Shown in pieces: positions 8,487-16,023 of a stretch of DNA of 18,157 nt. Under the pieces are notes generated by a model that saw only the letters and a program-made list of their open reading frames with translations, was not told the DNA's origin and made no database searches. The DNA comes from Thermoplasmata archaeon. Its GTDB lineage: Archaea > Thermoplasmatota > Thermoplasmata > Lutacidiplasmatales > UBA184. The DNA is taken from the NCBI GenBank assembly GCA_030043835.1, contig JASHWY010000221.1, forward strand, positions 1 through 18,157. Reading direction: 5' to 3'. Position 1 is the stretch's first letter. Every line of letters starts with the position of its first letter. The position numbers and the translations under genes were made by a program.

Positions 8487-10484
8487 CTACGACCCTCCGA
8501 ATCGGGCGATCAAGAACGGAGCCACGACGAGCAGGATCGCAAAGAGGCCAAGGAGTCCGGCGACGATGTAGGCTGCGTAGTCGGAGACCAATCCGGACTG
8601 CATCCGACGCAGTCGGTCGGACATCGCCCCGAACATCCGCTCGAGGCCGTGAACCGTTCCATCGATCACGTAACGGTCGAAGAAGTCCGCCGCCCGAGAG
8701 ACCGTGTAGACACCCTTTGCCCCGATCCAGTCGTACCCGACCTTGAAGTAGTACCGGTGGAGGAGGAGCCGCCGGAGGGGCTGCGCGACGCTCGAATCCG
8801 CGAGCGAGAACACCCGGCCGTTGCCCCAGAGGAGCGCGGCGAGCCCGATCCCACCCGCCGCGAGGAGGACGCTCACCGCCGAAAGGAAAACGTCGGCCGT
8901 TCCGTAGGCGGGCGGAATGCCGGCGACACCGGCTCCTCCGAGCAGAAGGCCCTGGAAGCCGGGGAGGAACACGAAGAGACCGGCGCCGACCGCGAACGCG
9001 GAGAGGATCACGAGCGGCACCTGCATCACCCAGGGACCCTCATGGGCCGCCGGCAGCGTGGGATCCCGAATGCGGTCCCCCGAAAAGGCGAGGAACCAGG
9101 CCCGAAAGATGTAGTAGGCCGTGAGGAAGACCGCGGCGAACGCCATCACAAAGAACGGCCAGTACGCGGGATGGGCCCCGAGCTGAGAATAGACCGACGA
9201 CAGCACGTCGTCCTTGCTCCAGAATCCCGCGAACGGCGGGATCCCGGCGAGGGCGAGCCCGCCGATCGCGAACGCGGCGGCGGTCAACTTCATGGGCTTC
9301 TTGAGCCCGCCCATCTTGAACAGGTCCTGCGTTCCGAGGGCGTGGATGACCGAGCCCGCGGCGAGGAAGAGGAGCGCTTTGAAGAACGCGTGCGTGAAGA
9401 GGTGGTAGAGCCCGACCATCGCGAACCCCGCCCCGATCGCGAGGACCATGTAGCCGAGCTGGCTGATCGTCGAGTAGGCAATCACCCGCTTGATGTCCGG
9501 GTGCACGACCGCCATCGTCGCGGCGAAGAACGCCGTGAACCCTCCGATCGCGACGATCACGAGCGAGTCGAAGGACGTGAATCCTAGGAAGAGGCTCGCG
9601 ACCGCGAGGAGGTAGACGCCGGCCGCGACCATCGTCGCCGCGTGGATGAGCGCCGAGACCGTGGTCGGACCCTCCATCGCGTCCGGGAGCCAGACGTGGA
9701 GCGGGAACTGGGCGCTCTTTCCCGCGGCGCCCCCCAAGATCATGATCCCCGCGACCGTGATCAGGGTCGAGCTCCCACGGATCGACGGGGCGAGGAACGG
9801 CGTCGTGCCGTGCACGAAGACGAATCCGTTCGCGGCCCACCCGCCGTTCGGGCCGGCGGTCGCGTAGTGGGAGAAGTAGAGGAAAATGCCGAGCAGGAAC
9901 ATGATGTCCCCGATCCGGGTCACGAGGAACGCCTCCTTCGCGGCGCTCGCGGCGCTCGGCTTCTCGTAATAGAACCCGATGAGGAAGTACGAGCAGAGCC
10001 CGACCAGTTCCCAGAAGAGGAAGAACTCAATGAGGTTGTTCGAGATCACGAGGCCGTTCATCGCGGCGAGGAAGAGCGAGAGCTCGGCGTAGTAGCGGGG
10101 GAGGCCCTTGTCGTGATGCATGTACCCGATCGAGTACAGCATGACGACGAACCCGACCACCGTCACGACGACGAGCATCAGCGAGGAGATCGGGTCGACG
10201 AGCGTTCCCATGACGAGCGTGAAGCCGTTCGGGAACGTTCCCGGGGCGCCCGCCACGTGGAACCACGTGATCTGAACGTTCGTGTAGTTCCCGGGGCTCA
10301 TCGCCTCGCCGAACGCGATTAAAACCCCGACGACCATCGCGGCGCCCGAGAGCGCGACCGCGATCCACCCACCGTACTCGAAGCGGCGAAGGCGGGTGCC
10401 GGTAACCCCGATGATCACGAACGCGGCGACGGAAAAGAGCGGAACTAAGAACGCCCACGCGAACAGACCATCGAGCGAGACCGT
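8487..10484 (-). CDS. nuoL: Complex I subunit L (antiporter-like), probable non-AUG start
   Basis: Distal antiporter-like subunit; about 665 residues if started at ACG 10484, 643 if at the first standard start GTG 10418. Motifs: EFFLFWELVGLCSYFLIGFY (TM5 Glu), GKSAQFPLHVWLPDAMEGPT (TM7 Lys), a lysine in HPDIKRVIAYSTISQLGY and THAFFKALLFLAAGSVIHAL. The C-terminus has the extra helix region and final TM typical of NuoL. I extend beyond GTG 10418 because the in-frame upstream codons encode a normal TM1 (FAWAFLVPLFSVAAF) that GTG 10418 would cut. No ATG, GTG or TTG lies in frame between 10418 and the nuoK stop, but GGAGGGG sits 6 nt before ACG 10484, exactly as before the GTG of nuoH. ATC 10487 and CTG 10466 are alternatives. 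A base error in the assembly is also possible. Confidence 0.93.
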   Translation of the reverse strand, partial: TVSLDGLFAWAFLVPLFSVAAFVIIGVTGTRLRRFEYGGWIAVALSGAAMVVGVLIAFGEAMSPGNYTNVQITWFHVAGAPGTFPNGFTLVMGTLVDPISSLMLVVVTVVGFVVMLYSIGYMHHDKGLPRYYAELSLFLAAMNGLVISNNLIEFFLFWELVGLCSYFLIGFYYEKPSAASAAKEAFLVTRIGDIMFLLGIFLYFSHYATAGPNGGWAANGFVFVHGTTPFLAPSIRGSSTLITVAGIMILGGAAGKSAQFPLHVWLPDAMEGPTTVSALIHAATMVAAGVYLLAVASLFLGFTSFDSLVIVAIGGFTAFFAATMAVVHPDIKRVIAYSTISQLGYMVLAIGAGFAMVGLYHLFTHAFFKALLFLAAGSVIHALGTQDLFKMGGLKKPMKLTAAAFAIGGLALAGIPPFAGFWSKDDVLSSVYSQLGAHPAYWPFFVMAFAAVFLTAYYIFRAWFLAFSGDRIRDPTLPAAHEGPWVMQVPLVILSAFAVGAGLFVFLPGFQGLLLGGAGVAGIPPAYGTADVFLSAVSVLLAAGGIGLAALLWGNGRVFSLADSSVAQPLRRLLLHRYYFKVGYDWIGAKGVYTVSRAADFFDRYVIDGTVHGLERMFGAMSDRLRRMQSGLVSDYAAYIVAGLLGLFAILLVVAPFLIARFGGS

Positions 10485-10490
10485 GATCGT

Positions 10491-10497
10491 CCCCTCC
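10491..10497 (-). promoter_or_regulatory. Ribosome binding site of nuoL
   Basis: GGAGGGG on the minus strand, beginning in the last base of the nuoK stop codon (TAGGAGGGG). The same nine bases occur at the nuoD/nuoH junction. Its spacing points to initiation at ACG 10484 (6 nt) or ATC 10487 (3 nt). It lies about 70 nt from GTG 10418, too far to serve that codon. Confidence 0.7.
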
Positions 10498-10814
10498 TAA
10501 AGCTTGAGCTCGATCGCCTGAGCGACGTTGATCGATCCCTTGAGCCGGTTGAGGGCGAGCACGATCGCGAGCCCGACCGCGATCTCCGTCGCCGCGAACC
10601 CGATCAAGACCACCGCGATCGCCTGGCCGTCCAGACCGGTCGTCGCCCCGGAGAAGGCCGCGAAATAGACGAAGTTCAGGATCGCCGCGTTCATGCCGAT
10701 CTCGATCGCGATCAAGAGCAGGATGAAATTCCGCCGCGTGAGGATCCCGAAGATCGAGATCGCGAGGAGGCCCGCGGAGAGGGCGAGGAAGCCGGAGAGG
10801 ATGAGCGTCGTCAC
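10497..10814 (-). CDS. nuoK: Complex I subunit K
   Basis: 105-residue, three-TM subunit (MrpC-like) linking the quinone-proximal part to the antiporter subunits. TM segments at about 3-23, 28-53 and 64-89. The two membrane glutamates needed for proton transfer are present: Glu38 in IAIEIGMNAAI and Glu77 in ATEIAVGLAIVLAL (E. coli Glu36 and Glu72). The start is GTG 10814, which overlaps the nuoJ stop by 4 nt (GTGA), with GGGAGGG 6 nt upstream. The frame is open further upstream within nuoJ, but that part has no homology-like content and is a shadow of nuoJ. Confidence 0.95.
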   Translation of the reverse strand: MTTLILSGFLALSAGLLAISIFGILTRRNFILLLIAIEIGMNAAILNFVYFAAFSGATTGLDGQAIAVVLIGFAATEIAVGLAIVLALNRLKGSINVAQAIELKL

Positions 10815-11299
10815 TCGCGTCCCTCCCGAACGAGATAGATCGCGCCCGACACCGACGCGAGCATGATGAGCCCCAGGAGGAGGAGCCACGGCCCGTTCGT
10901 CTGGAAGAGGTTCACGGAGAGGTACGAGGGGTCGTACGACCGGATCGGCCGCTCCGTCTGACCGAGCTCCGCCACCGCCGAAACGACGAAGATGAACGTC
11001 ACGAGGGCGAGGGCGAGCGGGATCGGCCCGATCCCGGTGGCGGCCTCCCGGGCGAAAATCCGCTTCCGCGTCACCATCACCCCGAAGAGGAGGAGCACGG
11101 TGACCGCTCCCGCGTAGACCCCGAGCTGGATGACCCCCAGGAACGGGGCGTTCAGCAAGAAATAGATCGCGGAGAGGTCGACGAAGAAGATCGCGATCCA
11201 CAGGATTGTGTGGACGAGCTCGCGGACCAAGAGCGCGGCGACCGCGGTTACGAGGGCGACGGCCGCGAGGAAGAGGAACGCGATCTCCTCGAGGCTCAC
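10811..11299 (-). CDS. nuoJ: Complex I subunit J
   Basis: 162-residue membrane subunit with five hydrophobic segments (about 5-25, 30-49, 55-75, 90-110, 137-156). The conserved TM3 region reads LGVIQLGVYAGAVTVLLLFG, the family hallmark where the pi-bulge helix takes part in coupling quinone reduction to pumping. Length is close to the usual 165-185. GTG 11299 overlaps the nuoI stop by 4 nt (GTGA), and nuoK overlaps its 3' end the same way, indicating coupled translation of I-J-K. Confidence 0.94.
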   Translation of the reverse strand: MSLEEIAFLFLAAVALVTAVAALLVRELVHTILWIAIFFVDLSAIYFLLNAPFLGVIQLGVYAGAVTVLLLFGVMVTRKRIFAREAATGIGPIPLALALVTFIFVVSAVAELGQTERPIRSYDPSYLSVNLFQTNGPWLLLLGLIMLASVSGAIYLVREGRE

Positions 11300-12075
11300 C
11301 GCCTAGTCCCCCAGAACAGGCACTCCTTCGGACAGACGCTGATGCACGTCCCGCACCGCACGCAGTCCGAATCGTTCACGACCGGCTCCTTCCAGATCCG
11401 CTTCGGCAGCTTCTCGCCGGGCTTCGCCTCGGGCTTCGGGATGTCGAGCATCGTGATGCACTGCGTGGGGCAGTCGCGGGCGCAGGCGTTGCAGCCGATG
11501 CAGAGCAGTGGCTCGAGCAGGATCGCGTCCTCGTTGGCCGGCCGAGCGAGGCGGATCGGGTTCATCGGAAGCTTGTGCTGGAACACCTCGAGGAGCTTCT
11601 GGGGCGAGTAGATCATCTCCGAGCGCTTCGTCGTCGAGAGCTCGTAGCGGGTCGTCATGGTAAGGCACCCCTCCGGGCAGGCGTCGGAGCAGAACCCGCA
11701 GTAGCTGCACTTGCCGTAGTCGATCTGCGGGCACTTCTTGGGGTGCTTCGGGTCGCCGCCGGGCACGGTGACCATGTCGATGCAGAGGTCCGGGCACGAG
11801 AACGCGCAGAGGTTGCAGCTGATGCACGTCGCGATGTTGAGGGCGTGGACGCCGCGGTAGTTGTCCCAGACCTGACCGACGCCGAACGGTTTTCCTGAGG
11901 CGACCTTGAGCCGGCCGCGGAACTTCGGGTCCTCAAGCCGCTCGTACGGGTAGACGATCGTCGACGGCCGGAAGAGGCTTTTGGCGAACTGTCGGGCGGC
12001 CGTCGCCATCGGTCGGGTGACCCAGAGGATCGGGTTCTCGTTCGGCTTCTCGGTCGCGGTCAGCTCTTGCGCCAT
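11296..12075 (-). CDS. nuoI: Complex I subunit I with four [4Fe-4S] motifs
   Basis: 259-residue Fe-S subunit that passes electrons to NuoB. Residues 1-83 resemble the usual N-terminal membrane-associated part. The canonical pair of cluster motifs is Cys84-87-90-94 (CISCNLCAFSCP) and Cys123-126-129-133 (CSYCGFCSDACP), followed by the normal NuoI tail RYELSTTKRSEMIYSPQKLL. Unlike the standard subunit, a second pair follows: Cys192-195-198-202 (CIGCNACARDCP) and Cys238-241-244-248 (CVRCGTCISVCP), giving a C-terminal 2[4Fe-4S] ferredoxin-like domain of about 70 residues within the same uninterrupted frame. E. coli NuoI (about 180 residues) has only two clusters. ATG 12075 is preceded by AGAGGA. 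It lies 9 nt after nuoH and overlaps nuoJ by 4 nt. Alternative: a polyferredoxin unrelated to NuoI, unlikely given position and tail motif. Confidence 0.95.
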   Translation of the reverse strand: MAQELTATEKPNENPILWVTRPMATAARQFAKSLFRPSTIVYPYERLEDPKFRGRLKVASGKPFGVGQVWDNYRGVHALNIATCISCNLCAFSCPDLCIDMVTVPGGDPKHPKKCPQIDYGKCSYCGFCSDACPEGCLTMTTRYELSTTKRSEMIYSPQKLLEVFQHKLPMNPIRLARPANEDAILLEPLLCIGCNACARDCPTQCITMLDIPKPEAKPGEKLPKRIWKEPVVNDSDCVRCGTCISVCPKECLFWGTRR

Positions 12076-12084
12076 CGGAATCCT

Positions 12085-13218
12085 CTACATCCCTCCCGCC
12101 GACGGGACGCACCCGAAGACCGGTAAGCACTTCACCGTGACGAGCACCGCCGCGAGGAACACGGCGAGGAGGCTCAGCGGGATCATCCGGTTCCACCCGA
12201 CCCTGAGAAGCTGATCGGTCCTAACCCGCGGGAGCGACGCCCGGATCCAGACAAAGAGACCAAAGACGGCGTACGTCTTCACCATGAACCAAAAGATCCC
12301 GGCGAGCGGGAACGTGGTGAGGCCGCTCGGGACCCAGGTCGGGAGCGTCCAGCCTCCGAGGAAGAGGAGGACGACCAGGATGCTACCGATCAGCGCTCGA
12401 AGGTAGTCGGCGAGCATGAAGAAGGCGAAGAGCATTCCGCCGTACTCGGTGTTCCACCCTTCGACGAGCTCGGCCTCCGCCTCGGGGAGGTCGAACGGGA
12501 TCCGTTCCATCTCGGCGAGCATCCCGGCGACGAAGACGATGAGGGCGACGAAGAGCGGCCCCCAGAACCAGTAGTTCTGCTGCTCGTAGACGATCGTCGT
12601 TAGGTCGAAGCTTCCCGAGACGATCACGACGGCAACGACCGCGAGGAGAATCGGCACCTCGTAGGCGATCATCTGCGCCGCCGAGCGCATCCCGCCCATG
12701 AGCGAGTACTTGTTGTTGCTCGACCAGGCGCTCACGAAGATGAAGAGCGGCGCGAACGAGAAGATCGCGAGGGCGAGCAGGAGCGTGAGCGGGAGGGCTC
12801 CTCCGTTCCAACCGGAGGAGATGGGGAGAATGCCGAAGATGATGAGGGACGTCACCATGTAGGTGACCGGCCCCGAGTAGAACCCTAGCGAGTCGGCCTC
12901 CCGCGGCTGGACGGTGTTCTTCCGAAACAGCTTGAGACCGTCCGCGAAGTTCTGGAGGAGCCCTGCGTAGCCAACGTGCATCGCTCCCCGCCGGTCCATG
13001 ATGCGGCCCAAGAGCTTGCGCTCCCACCAGATGAGGAGGATCGTGTTGAGCATGCTCGCCGCGAGCAGGATGGCGGCAAAGATCACCGCCGAGAGCCCAA
13101 GGATTACGTCCGGGTTCGTGATCCAGCCGGACTCGGGCATCGGGAAGACCGAGGCGATCCCCCGGAGGATCGCGCTCCCGATGTCGAAGGAGACCGAGAA
13201 GAGCGTGGCGCCCGACAC
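12085..13218 (-). CDS. nuoH: Complex I subunit H
   Basis: 377-residue membrane subunit that forms the quinone channel with NuoB and NuoD. About 8-9 TM segments. Signature sequences: WERKLLGRIMDRRG (65-78), NNKYSLMGGMRSAAQMIAYE (168-187), the acidic loop AEMERIPFDLPEAEAELVEG (235-254) running on to EYGGM, and RVRTDQLLRVGWNRMIPLSL (331-350). The arginine- and glutamate-rich loops that line the quinone entry are intact. GTG 13218 is chosen because GGAGGGG lies 6 nt upstream, overlapping the nuoD stop. Two cysteines near the C-terminus (364 and 370) are not part of any motif I know. Confidence 0.95.
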   Translation of the reverse strand: MSGATLFSVSFDIGSAILRGIASVFPMPESGWITNPDVILGLSAVIFAAILLAASMLNTILLIWWERKLLGRIMDRRGAMHVGYAGLLQNFADGLKLFRKNTVQPREADSLGFYSGPVTYMVTSLIIFGILPISSGWNGGALPLTLLLALAIFSFAPLFIFVSAWSSNNKYSLMGGMRSAAQMIAYEVPILLAVVAVVIVSGSFDLTTIVYEQQNYWFWGPLFVALIVFVAGMLAEMERIPFDLPEAEAELVEGWNTEYGGMLFAFFMLADYLRALIGSILVVLLFLGGWTLPTWVPSGLTTFPLAGIFWFMVKTYAVFGLFVWIRASLPRVRTDQLLRVGWNRMIPLSLLAVFLAAVLVTVKCLPVFGCVPSAGGM

Positions 13219-13230
13219 CGACTACCCCTC

Positions 13231-14376
13231 CTAGCGGTCCACCTCGCCGATGCAGATGTCGACGCTCCCCATGATCGGCGGGATGTCGGCGACGTGGTAG
13301 CCAATGAGGTACTTCCGCGCGGCGCTGATGTTCGAGAAGACGGGGGACCGGAACTTGACGCGGTACGGGTGCTCGCCGCCCTCGTTCACGACGTAGGCGA
13401 CCGCCTCCCCGTGCGGCTCCTCGACTGCGGAGAACCCGACCCCCTTGGGGAAGTTCCGCTTCAGGAGGTAGCCCTCCCGGCCGATCGGGGCGTACGGAGC
13501 CCCGAGCCAGCGGGGGAGCTCTTCCGCCATCACCGGACCGGGGTTCTTGTCGAGCCAGTCGAGGACCTGACGAAGGATGCGCACGGCCTGGCGCATCTCC
13601 TCCAGCCGGACGAGGTAGCGCGCGGTGACGTCGGCCCCGTCCGCGACGGCGACGTCGAACTCGACCCGATCGTAGGCCGAGTAGGGCCGATCCTTCCGCA
13701 AGTCCCGCTTCACGCCCGCCGACCGGAGCATGGGACCGGTGACGCCGTGCGCGACACAATCGTTCGCCTTCAGGATGCCGAGGTTATCGCACCGCTTCCG
13801 AAAAATGTCCGACCCCAGCGTGAGCTGATCGTACTCGTCGAACCGTCGGGAGAGCCAGTCGAGGACTTGGCGGGCCTCGGCGCTGAAGCCGGGCGGGAGG
13901 TCGTTCCGGACCCCGCCCACGCGCATGTACTCGTAGGTCATGCGCGCCCCGGTATAGCTCTGGTAGAGGTCGAGGACGAGGTCGCGGTCGCGCATGCCGT
14001 AGAGGAACGGGCTCATGAGGCCGATATCCTGCACGAACGCGGCGTACCACATGAGGTGCGAGCCGATCCGCTGGAACTCGTCGCATAGGACCCGAAGGTA
14101 CTCCGCCCGCTCGGGCGGGGCAAGGTGGAGCGCCTCCTCGGCCGCGAGGATATAGAGGTGCTCCCAGGAGAATCCGGCGACGTAGCAGCACCGGTCCATG
14201 AGCGTGATCACCTCGTTGTAGTGCCGGTCCTCGCTGATCTTCTCGATCCCCCGGTGGAGGTAGCCGATCTCGGGGTCGACGTCGACGACAATCTCCCCGT
14301 CCAGCTTCACGCGGAGGTTCCAGAGGCCGTGCGTCATGGGGTGCTGGGGCCCCATGTTGATCCACATCTCAGACAT
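13231..14376 (-). CDS. nuoD: Complex I subunit D (49 kDa type)
   Basis: 381-residue peripheral subunit, derived from [NiFe] hydrogenase large subunits, that builds the quinone-reduction site with NuoB. MGPQHPMTHG (8-17) contains the conserved His12/His16 near the quinone headgroup; GYLHRGIEKISEDRHYNEV (38-56) is a family signature; Tyr65 lines up with the quinone-binding tyrosine; the C-terminus DICIGEVDR matches the DxxxGEVDR end. It is not fused to NuoC, as is common in archaea. Odd points: Cys63-Cys64 directly before Tyr65, and Cys375 in the C-terminal motif; the Ni-binding CxxC pairs of hydrogenases are absent as expected. ATG 14376 overlaps the end of nuoC by 8 nt. Confidence 0.96.
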   Translation of the reverse strand: MSEMWINMGPQHPMTHGLWNLRVKLDGEIVVDVDPEIGYLHRGIEKISEDRHYNEVITLMDRCCYVAGFSWEHLYILAAEEALHLAPPERAEYLRVLCDEFQRIGSHLMWYAAFVQDIGLMSPFLYGMRDRDLVLDLYQSYTGARMTYEYMRVGGVRNDLPPGFSAEARQVLDWLSRRFDEYDQLTLGSDIFRKRCDNLGILKANDCVAHGVTGPMLRSAGVKRDLRKDRPYSAYDRVEFDVAVADGADVTARYLVRLEEMRQAVRILRQVLDWLDKNPGPVMAEELPRWLGAPYAPIGREGYLLKRNFPKGVGFSAVEEPHGEAVAYVVNEGGEHPYRVKFRSPVFSNISAARKYLIGYHVADIPPIMGSVDICIGEVDR

Positions 14377-14845
14377 GGCGCGCCTTCACCTCGAGCTCCT
14401 CGGGTTCGTGAAGCTTGAACGATCGGAGCAGCGGGTGGAACGTGTAACCGTCCGGCATCAGAAGGTGCCGTAAGTCCGGGTGGTGGTCGAAGTTTAAGTC
14501 GACCATCTCCCACGCCTCGCGTTCGTGCCAGTTCGCGCTCGGCCAGATGCCGCTCGCCGACTCGATGCGAGGGTCGCCCGCGGGGAGGTCCACGGAGAGC
14601 AGCACGTACTGCTTCGCGTCGTCCGACCAGAGGACGTAGACGGCCTCGCGATGGTCGACCCAGTCGATCCCGGCTACCGTCGAGAAGTGGCGGAAGCCGA
14701 GATCGTCCCGCATCGCGCGGAAGAGGTCGAGGGCGCCCTCGCGCCGGAATCGAACTCTCCCCGCGGTCTCAGGGAACGGCTCGACCGCGATCAACCGGTC
14801 GCCAAGGATCGGTGCGAGGTGTCGGGAGAGGTCGTCCGGCTGCAT
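14369..14845 (-). CDS. nuoC: Complex I subunit C (30 kDa type)
   Basis: 158-residue peripheral subunit that supports the NuoB/D/I module. The signature spans residues 107-128, including HEREAWEMVDLNFDHHPDLR, the counterpart of the ERExWDxxGxxFxxHPDLR motif. The upstream part FSTVAGIDWVDHREAVYVLW is also typical. ATG 14845 was chosen because GGGAGGAG stands directly upstream and the result starts at the usual N-terminus; the frame is open for another 130 codons but that is the shadow of nuoB. The gap to nuoB is 35 nt, the longest inside the nuo genes. Confidence 0.93.
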   Translation of the reverse strand: MQPDDLSRHLAPILGDRLIAVEPFPETAGRVRFRREGALDLFRAMRDDLGFRHFSTVAGIDWVDHREAVYVLWSDDAKQYVLLSVDLPAGDPRIESASGIWPSANWHEREAWEMVDLNFDHHPDLRHLLMPDGYTFHPLLRSFKLHEPEELEVKARHV

Positions 14846-14880
14846 CGGCTCGCTCCTCCCCGGACCTGCGGCGCTGCCGC

Positions 14881-15501
14881 CTATTCCTTGCGCTCCCGGA
14901 TCAGCTCCTCGAGCTTCAGGATCCCGTCGAGCATCGCCTCGGGCCGGGGCGGGCAGCCCGCGATGTAGACGTCGACGGGGACGAGCTTGTCGACGCCGGG
15001 CACGACCGAGTACGCCGTCCGAAACGGCCCGCCTCCCGTCGCACAGTTTCCCATCGCGATCACCCACTTCGGCTCGGGCATCTGCTCGTAGAGCGTGATC
15101 AGCTTGTGGGCGACCTTCCAGGTGACGGTGCCGTTGACGATCATGAGGTCGCACTGGCGGGGAGAGGAACGGGGCACGACCCCGAACCGTTCCGCGTCCC
15201 AGCGAGCGCCGAACGCGGCCGCGAACTCGATCGCGCAGCACGCGAGGCCCCAGTGGAGCGGGAAGAGCGAGTTGCGCCCCGCCCAGTTGAAGACCGGGCG
15301 TATCACCCTCGCCTGCCCCTGCTCCGCGATGAGCGCGCCCAGAGCCTCCTTGGCTGCCGGGATGAACTCCTTCGCGCGAAGAGCCTCGATCTCGAGAAAC
15401 GGCACCGCCGGCTCGGTGACCATGGGTAGCTCGGCCTCGAGTCGGAACGCGCCGTCGGGGGACGATTTGGGAGGAGTGACCTCCGCGGCGGGTGTCGTCA
15501 T
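14881..15501 (-). CDS. nuoB: Complex I subunit B (20 kDa type, cluster N2)
   Basis: 206-residue subunit that carries cluster N2, the final [4Fe-4S] centre that reduces quinone. All four ligands are visible: the adjacent pair Cys88-Cys89 in [10 protein letters not shown], Cys153 in [10 protein letters not shown] and Cys183 in [11 protein letters not shown]. The quinone-side stretch [20 protein letters not shown] is intact. About 65 residues precede the core domain; the first 30 are low-complexity and Pro/Ser/Thr rich. ATG 15501 overlaps the nuoA stop by 4 nt (ATGA). The frame stays open into nuoA, but that is shadow. Confidence 0.95.
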   Translation of the reverse strand: MTTPAAEVTPPKSSPDGAFRLEAELPMVTEPAVPFLEIEALRAKEFIPAAKEALGALIAEQGQARVIRPVFNWAGRNSLFPLHWGLACCAIEFAAAFGARWDAERFGVVPRSSPRQCDLMIVNGTVTWKVAHKLITLYEQMPEPKWVIAMGNCATGGGPFRTAYSVVPGVDKLVPVDVYIAGCPPRPEAMLDGILKLEELIRERKE

Positions 15502-15863
15502 ATGACCCACTTCTTCTCCCCGCTCAGCGCGTAGTAGATCCCTGTGATCGCGAGGGCCGTGAAGGCGACGGCGATGAAGACGGGGTACCAACCCGAGTTC
15601 GACCCTCGGAACGTGAGGCCCCAGAGGGCCAGGATGAATCCGAGGACGTCGACGGCGACGAAGACGATCGCGAACGTGTAGTGCTGGGTCGGGAAGTCGA
15701 TCTGGGCCTCTCCCTCGGCTTCCTCGCCACACTCGTAGGTGGTCAACTGGAGGTAGGACTGGCGGCGCTTCGCGCCGAGCGAACGGTTCGCGATCAGCGA
15801 GCCGATCCCGAAGATCGCGGCGATCACGACGAAGACGAGGAACGTGGTGACCCCAGCTTGCAT
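15498..15863 (-). CDS. nuoA: Complex I subunit A
   Basis: 121-residue, three-TM subunit at the junction of the two arms. TM segments at about 6-26, 63-84 and 94-112. The TM1-TM2 loop contains [20 protein letters not shown] (41-60) with the family Y-E-C-G motif; Cys45 is the cysteine exposed in the active/deactive switch of relatives. Asp72 sits in TM2 where the family has conserved acids. It is the first gene of the operon: AGGAGGAG lies just before ATG 15863 and a TATA box about 54 nt upstream. Confidence 0.95.
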   Translation of the reverse strand: MQAGVTTFLVFVVIAAIFGIGSLIANRSLGAKRRQSYLQLTTYECGEEAEGEAQIDFPTQHYTFAIVFVAVDVLGFILALWGLTFRGSNSGWYPVFIAVAFTALAITGIYYALSGEKKWVI

Positions 15864-15912
15864 CGGCTCCTCCTAGCGCTCGGCAGTAGGCACTCGGTAA
15901 GACCCCGTGACG

Positions 15913-15921
15913 TTATTTAAA
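15913..15921 (-). promoter_or_regulatory. TATA box of the nuo operon
   Basis: Minus-strand TTTAAATAA, the best TATA box in the window and an AT island in GC-rich sequence. Centre about 54 nt upstream of the nuoA ATG, predicting a start site near 15891 and a 5' leader of about 28 nt holding the Shine-Dalgarno AGGAGGAG. Because the core TTTAAA is symmetric it could also drive plus-strand transcription toward the GNAT gene, with a leader of about 80 nt. Confidence 0.75.
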
Positions 15922-15923
15922 CT

Positions 15924-15936
15924 CCACCGGCGGTGG
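15924..15936. repeat. Perfect inverted repeat beside the nuoA TATA box (possible operator)
   Basis: CCACCG-G-CGGTGG, two perfect 6-bp arms around one base. It lies 2 bp upstream of the nuoA TATA box, at the BRE position, in the divergent nuoA/GNAT intergenic region. The location suits a dimeric regulator binding site; nothing in the sequence names the regulator, and GC-rich DNA yields such palindromes by chance. Confidence 0.4.
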
Positions 15937-15990
15937 CGGACTCTCCGAAGAGCGAGCGCGATTTTCCGTCCGCGAACGGGACCGCACCGA

Positions 15991-16000
15991 GGGGTTATCC
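15991..16000 (+). promoter_or_regulatory. Possible weak TATA box of the GNAT gene
   Basis: GGGGTTATCC, with its centre about 27 nt upstream of ATG 16024. There is no Shine-Dalgarno before that ATG, so a leaderless transcript from this element is plausible. The match to an archaeal TATA box is weak. Confidence 0.3.
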
Positions 16001-16023
16001 TCCGGTGAAGTTCCGCCGAGCCG

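Noticed and set aside
14881..15732. Upstream extension of the nuoB frame to a 283-residue protein
   Set aside because: The extra residues lie over nuoA in another frame and are Arg-rich; ATG 15501 with the ATGA overlap gives a normal NuoB.
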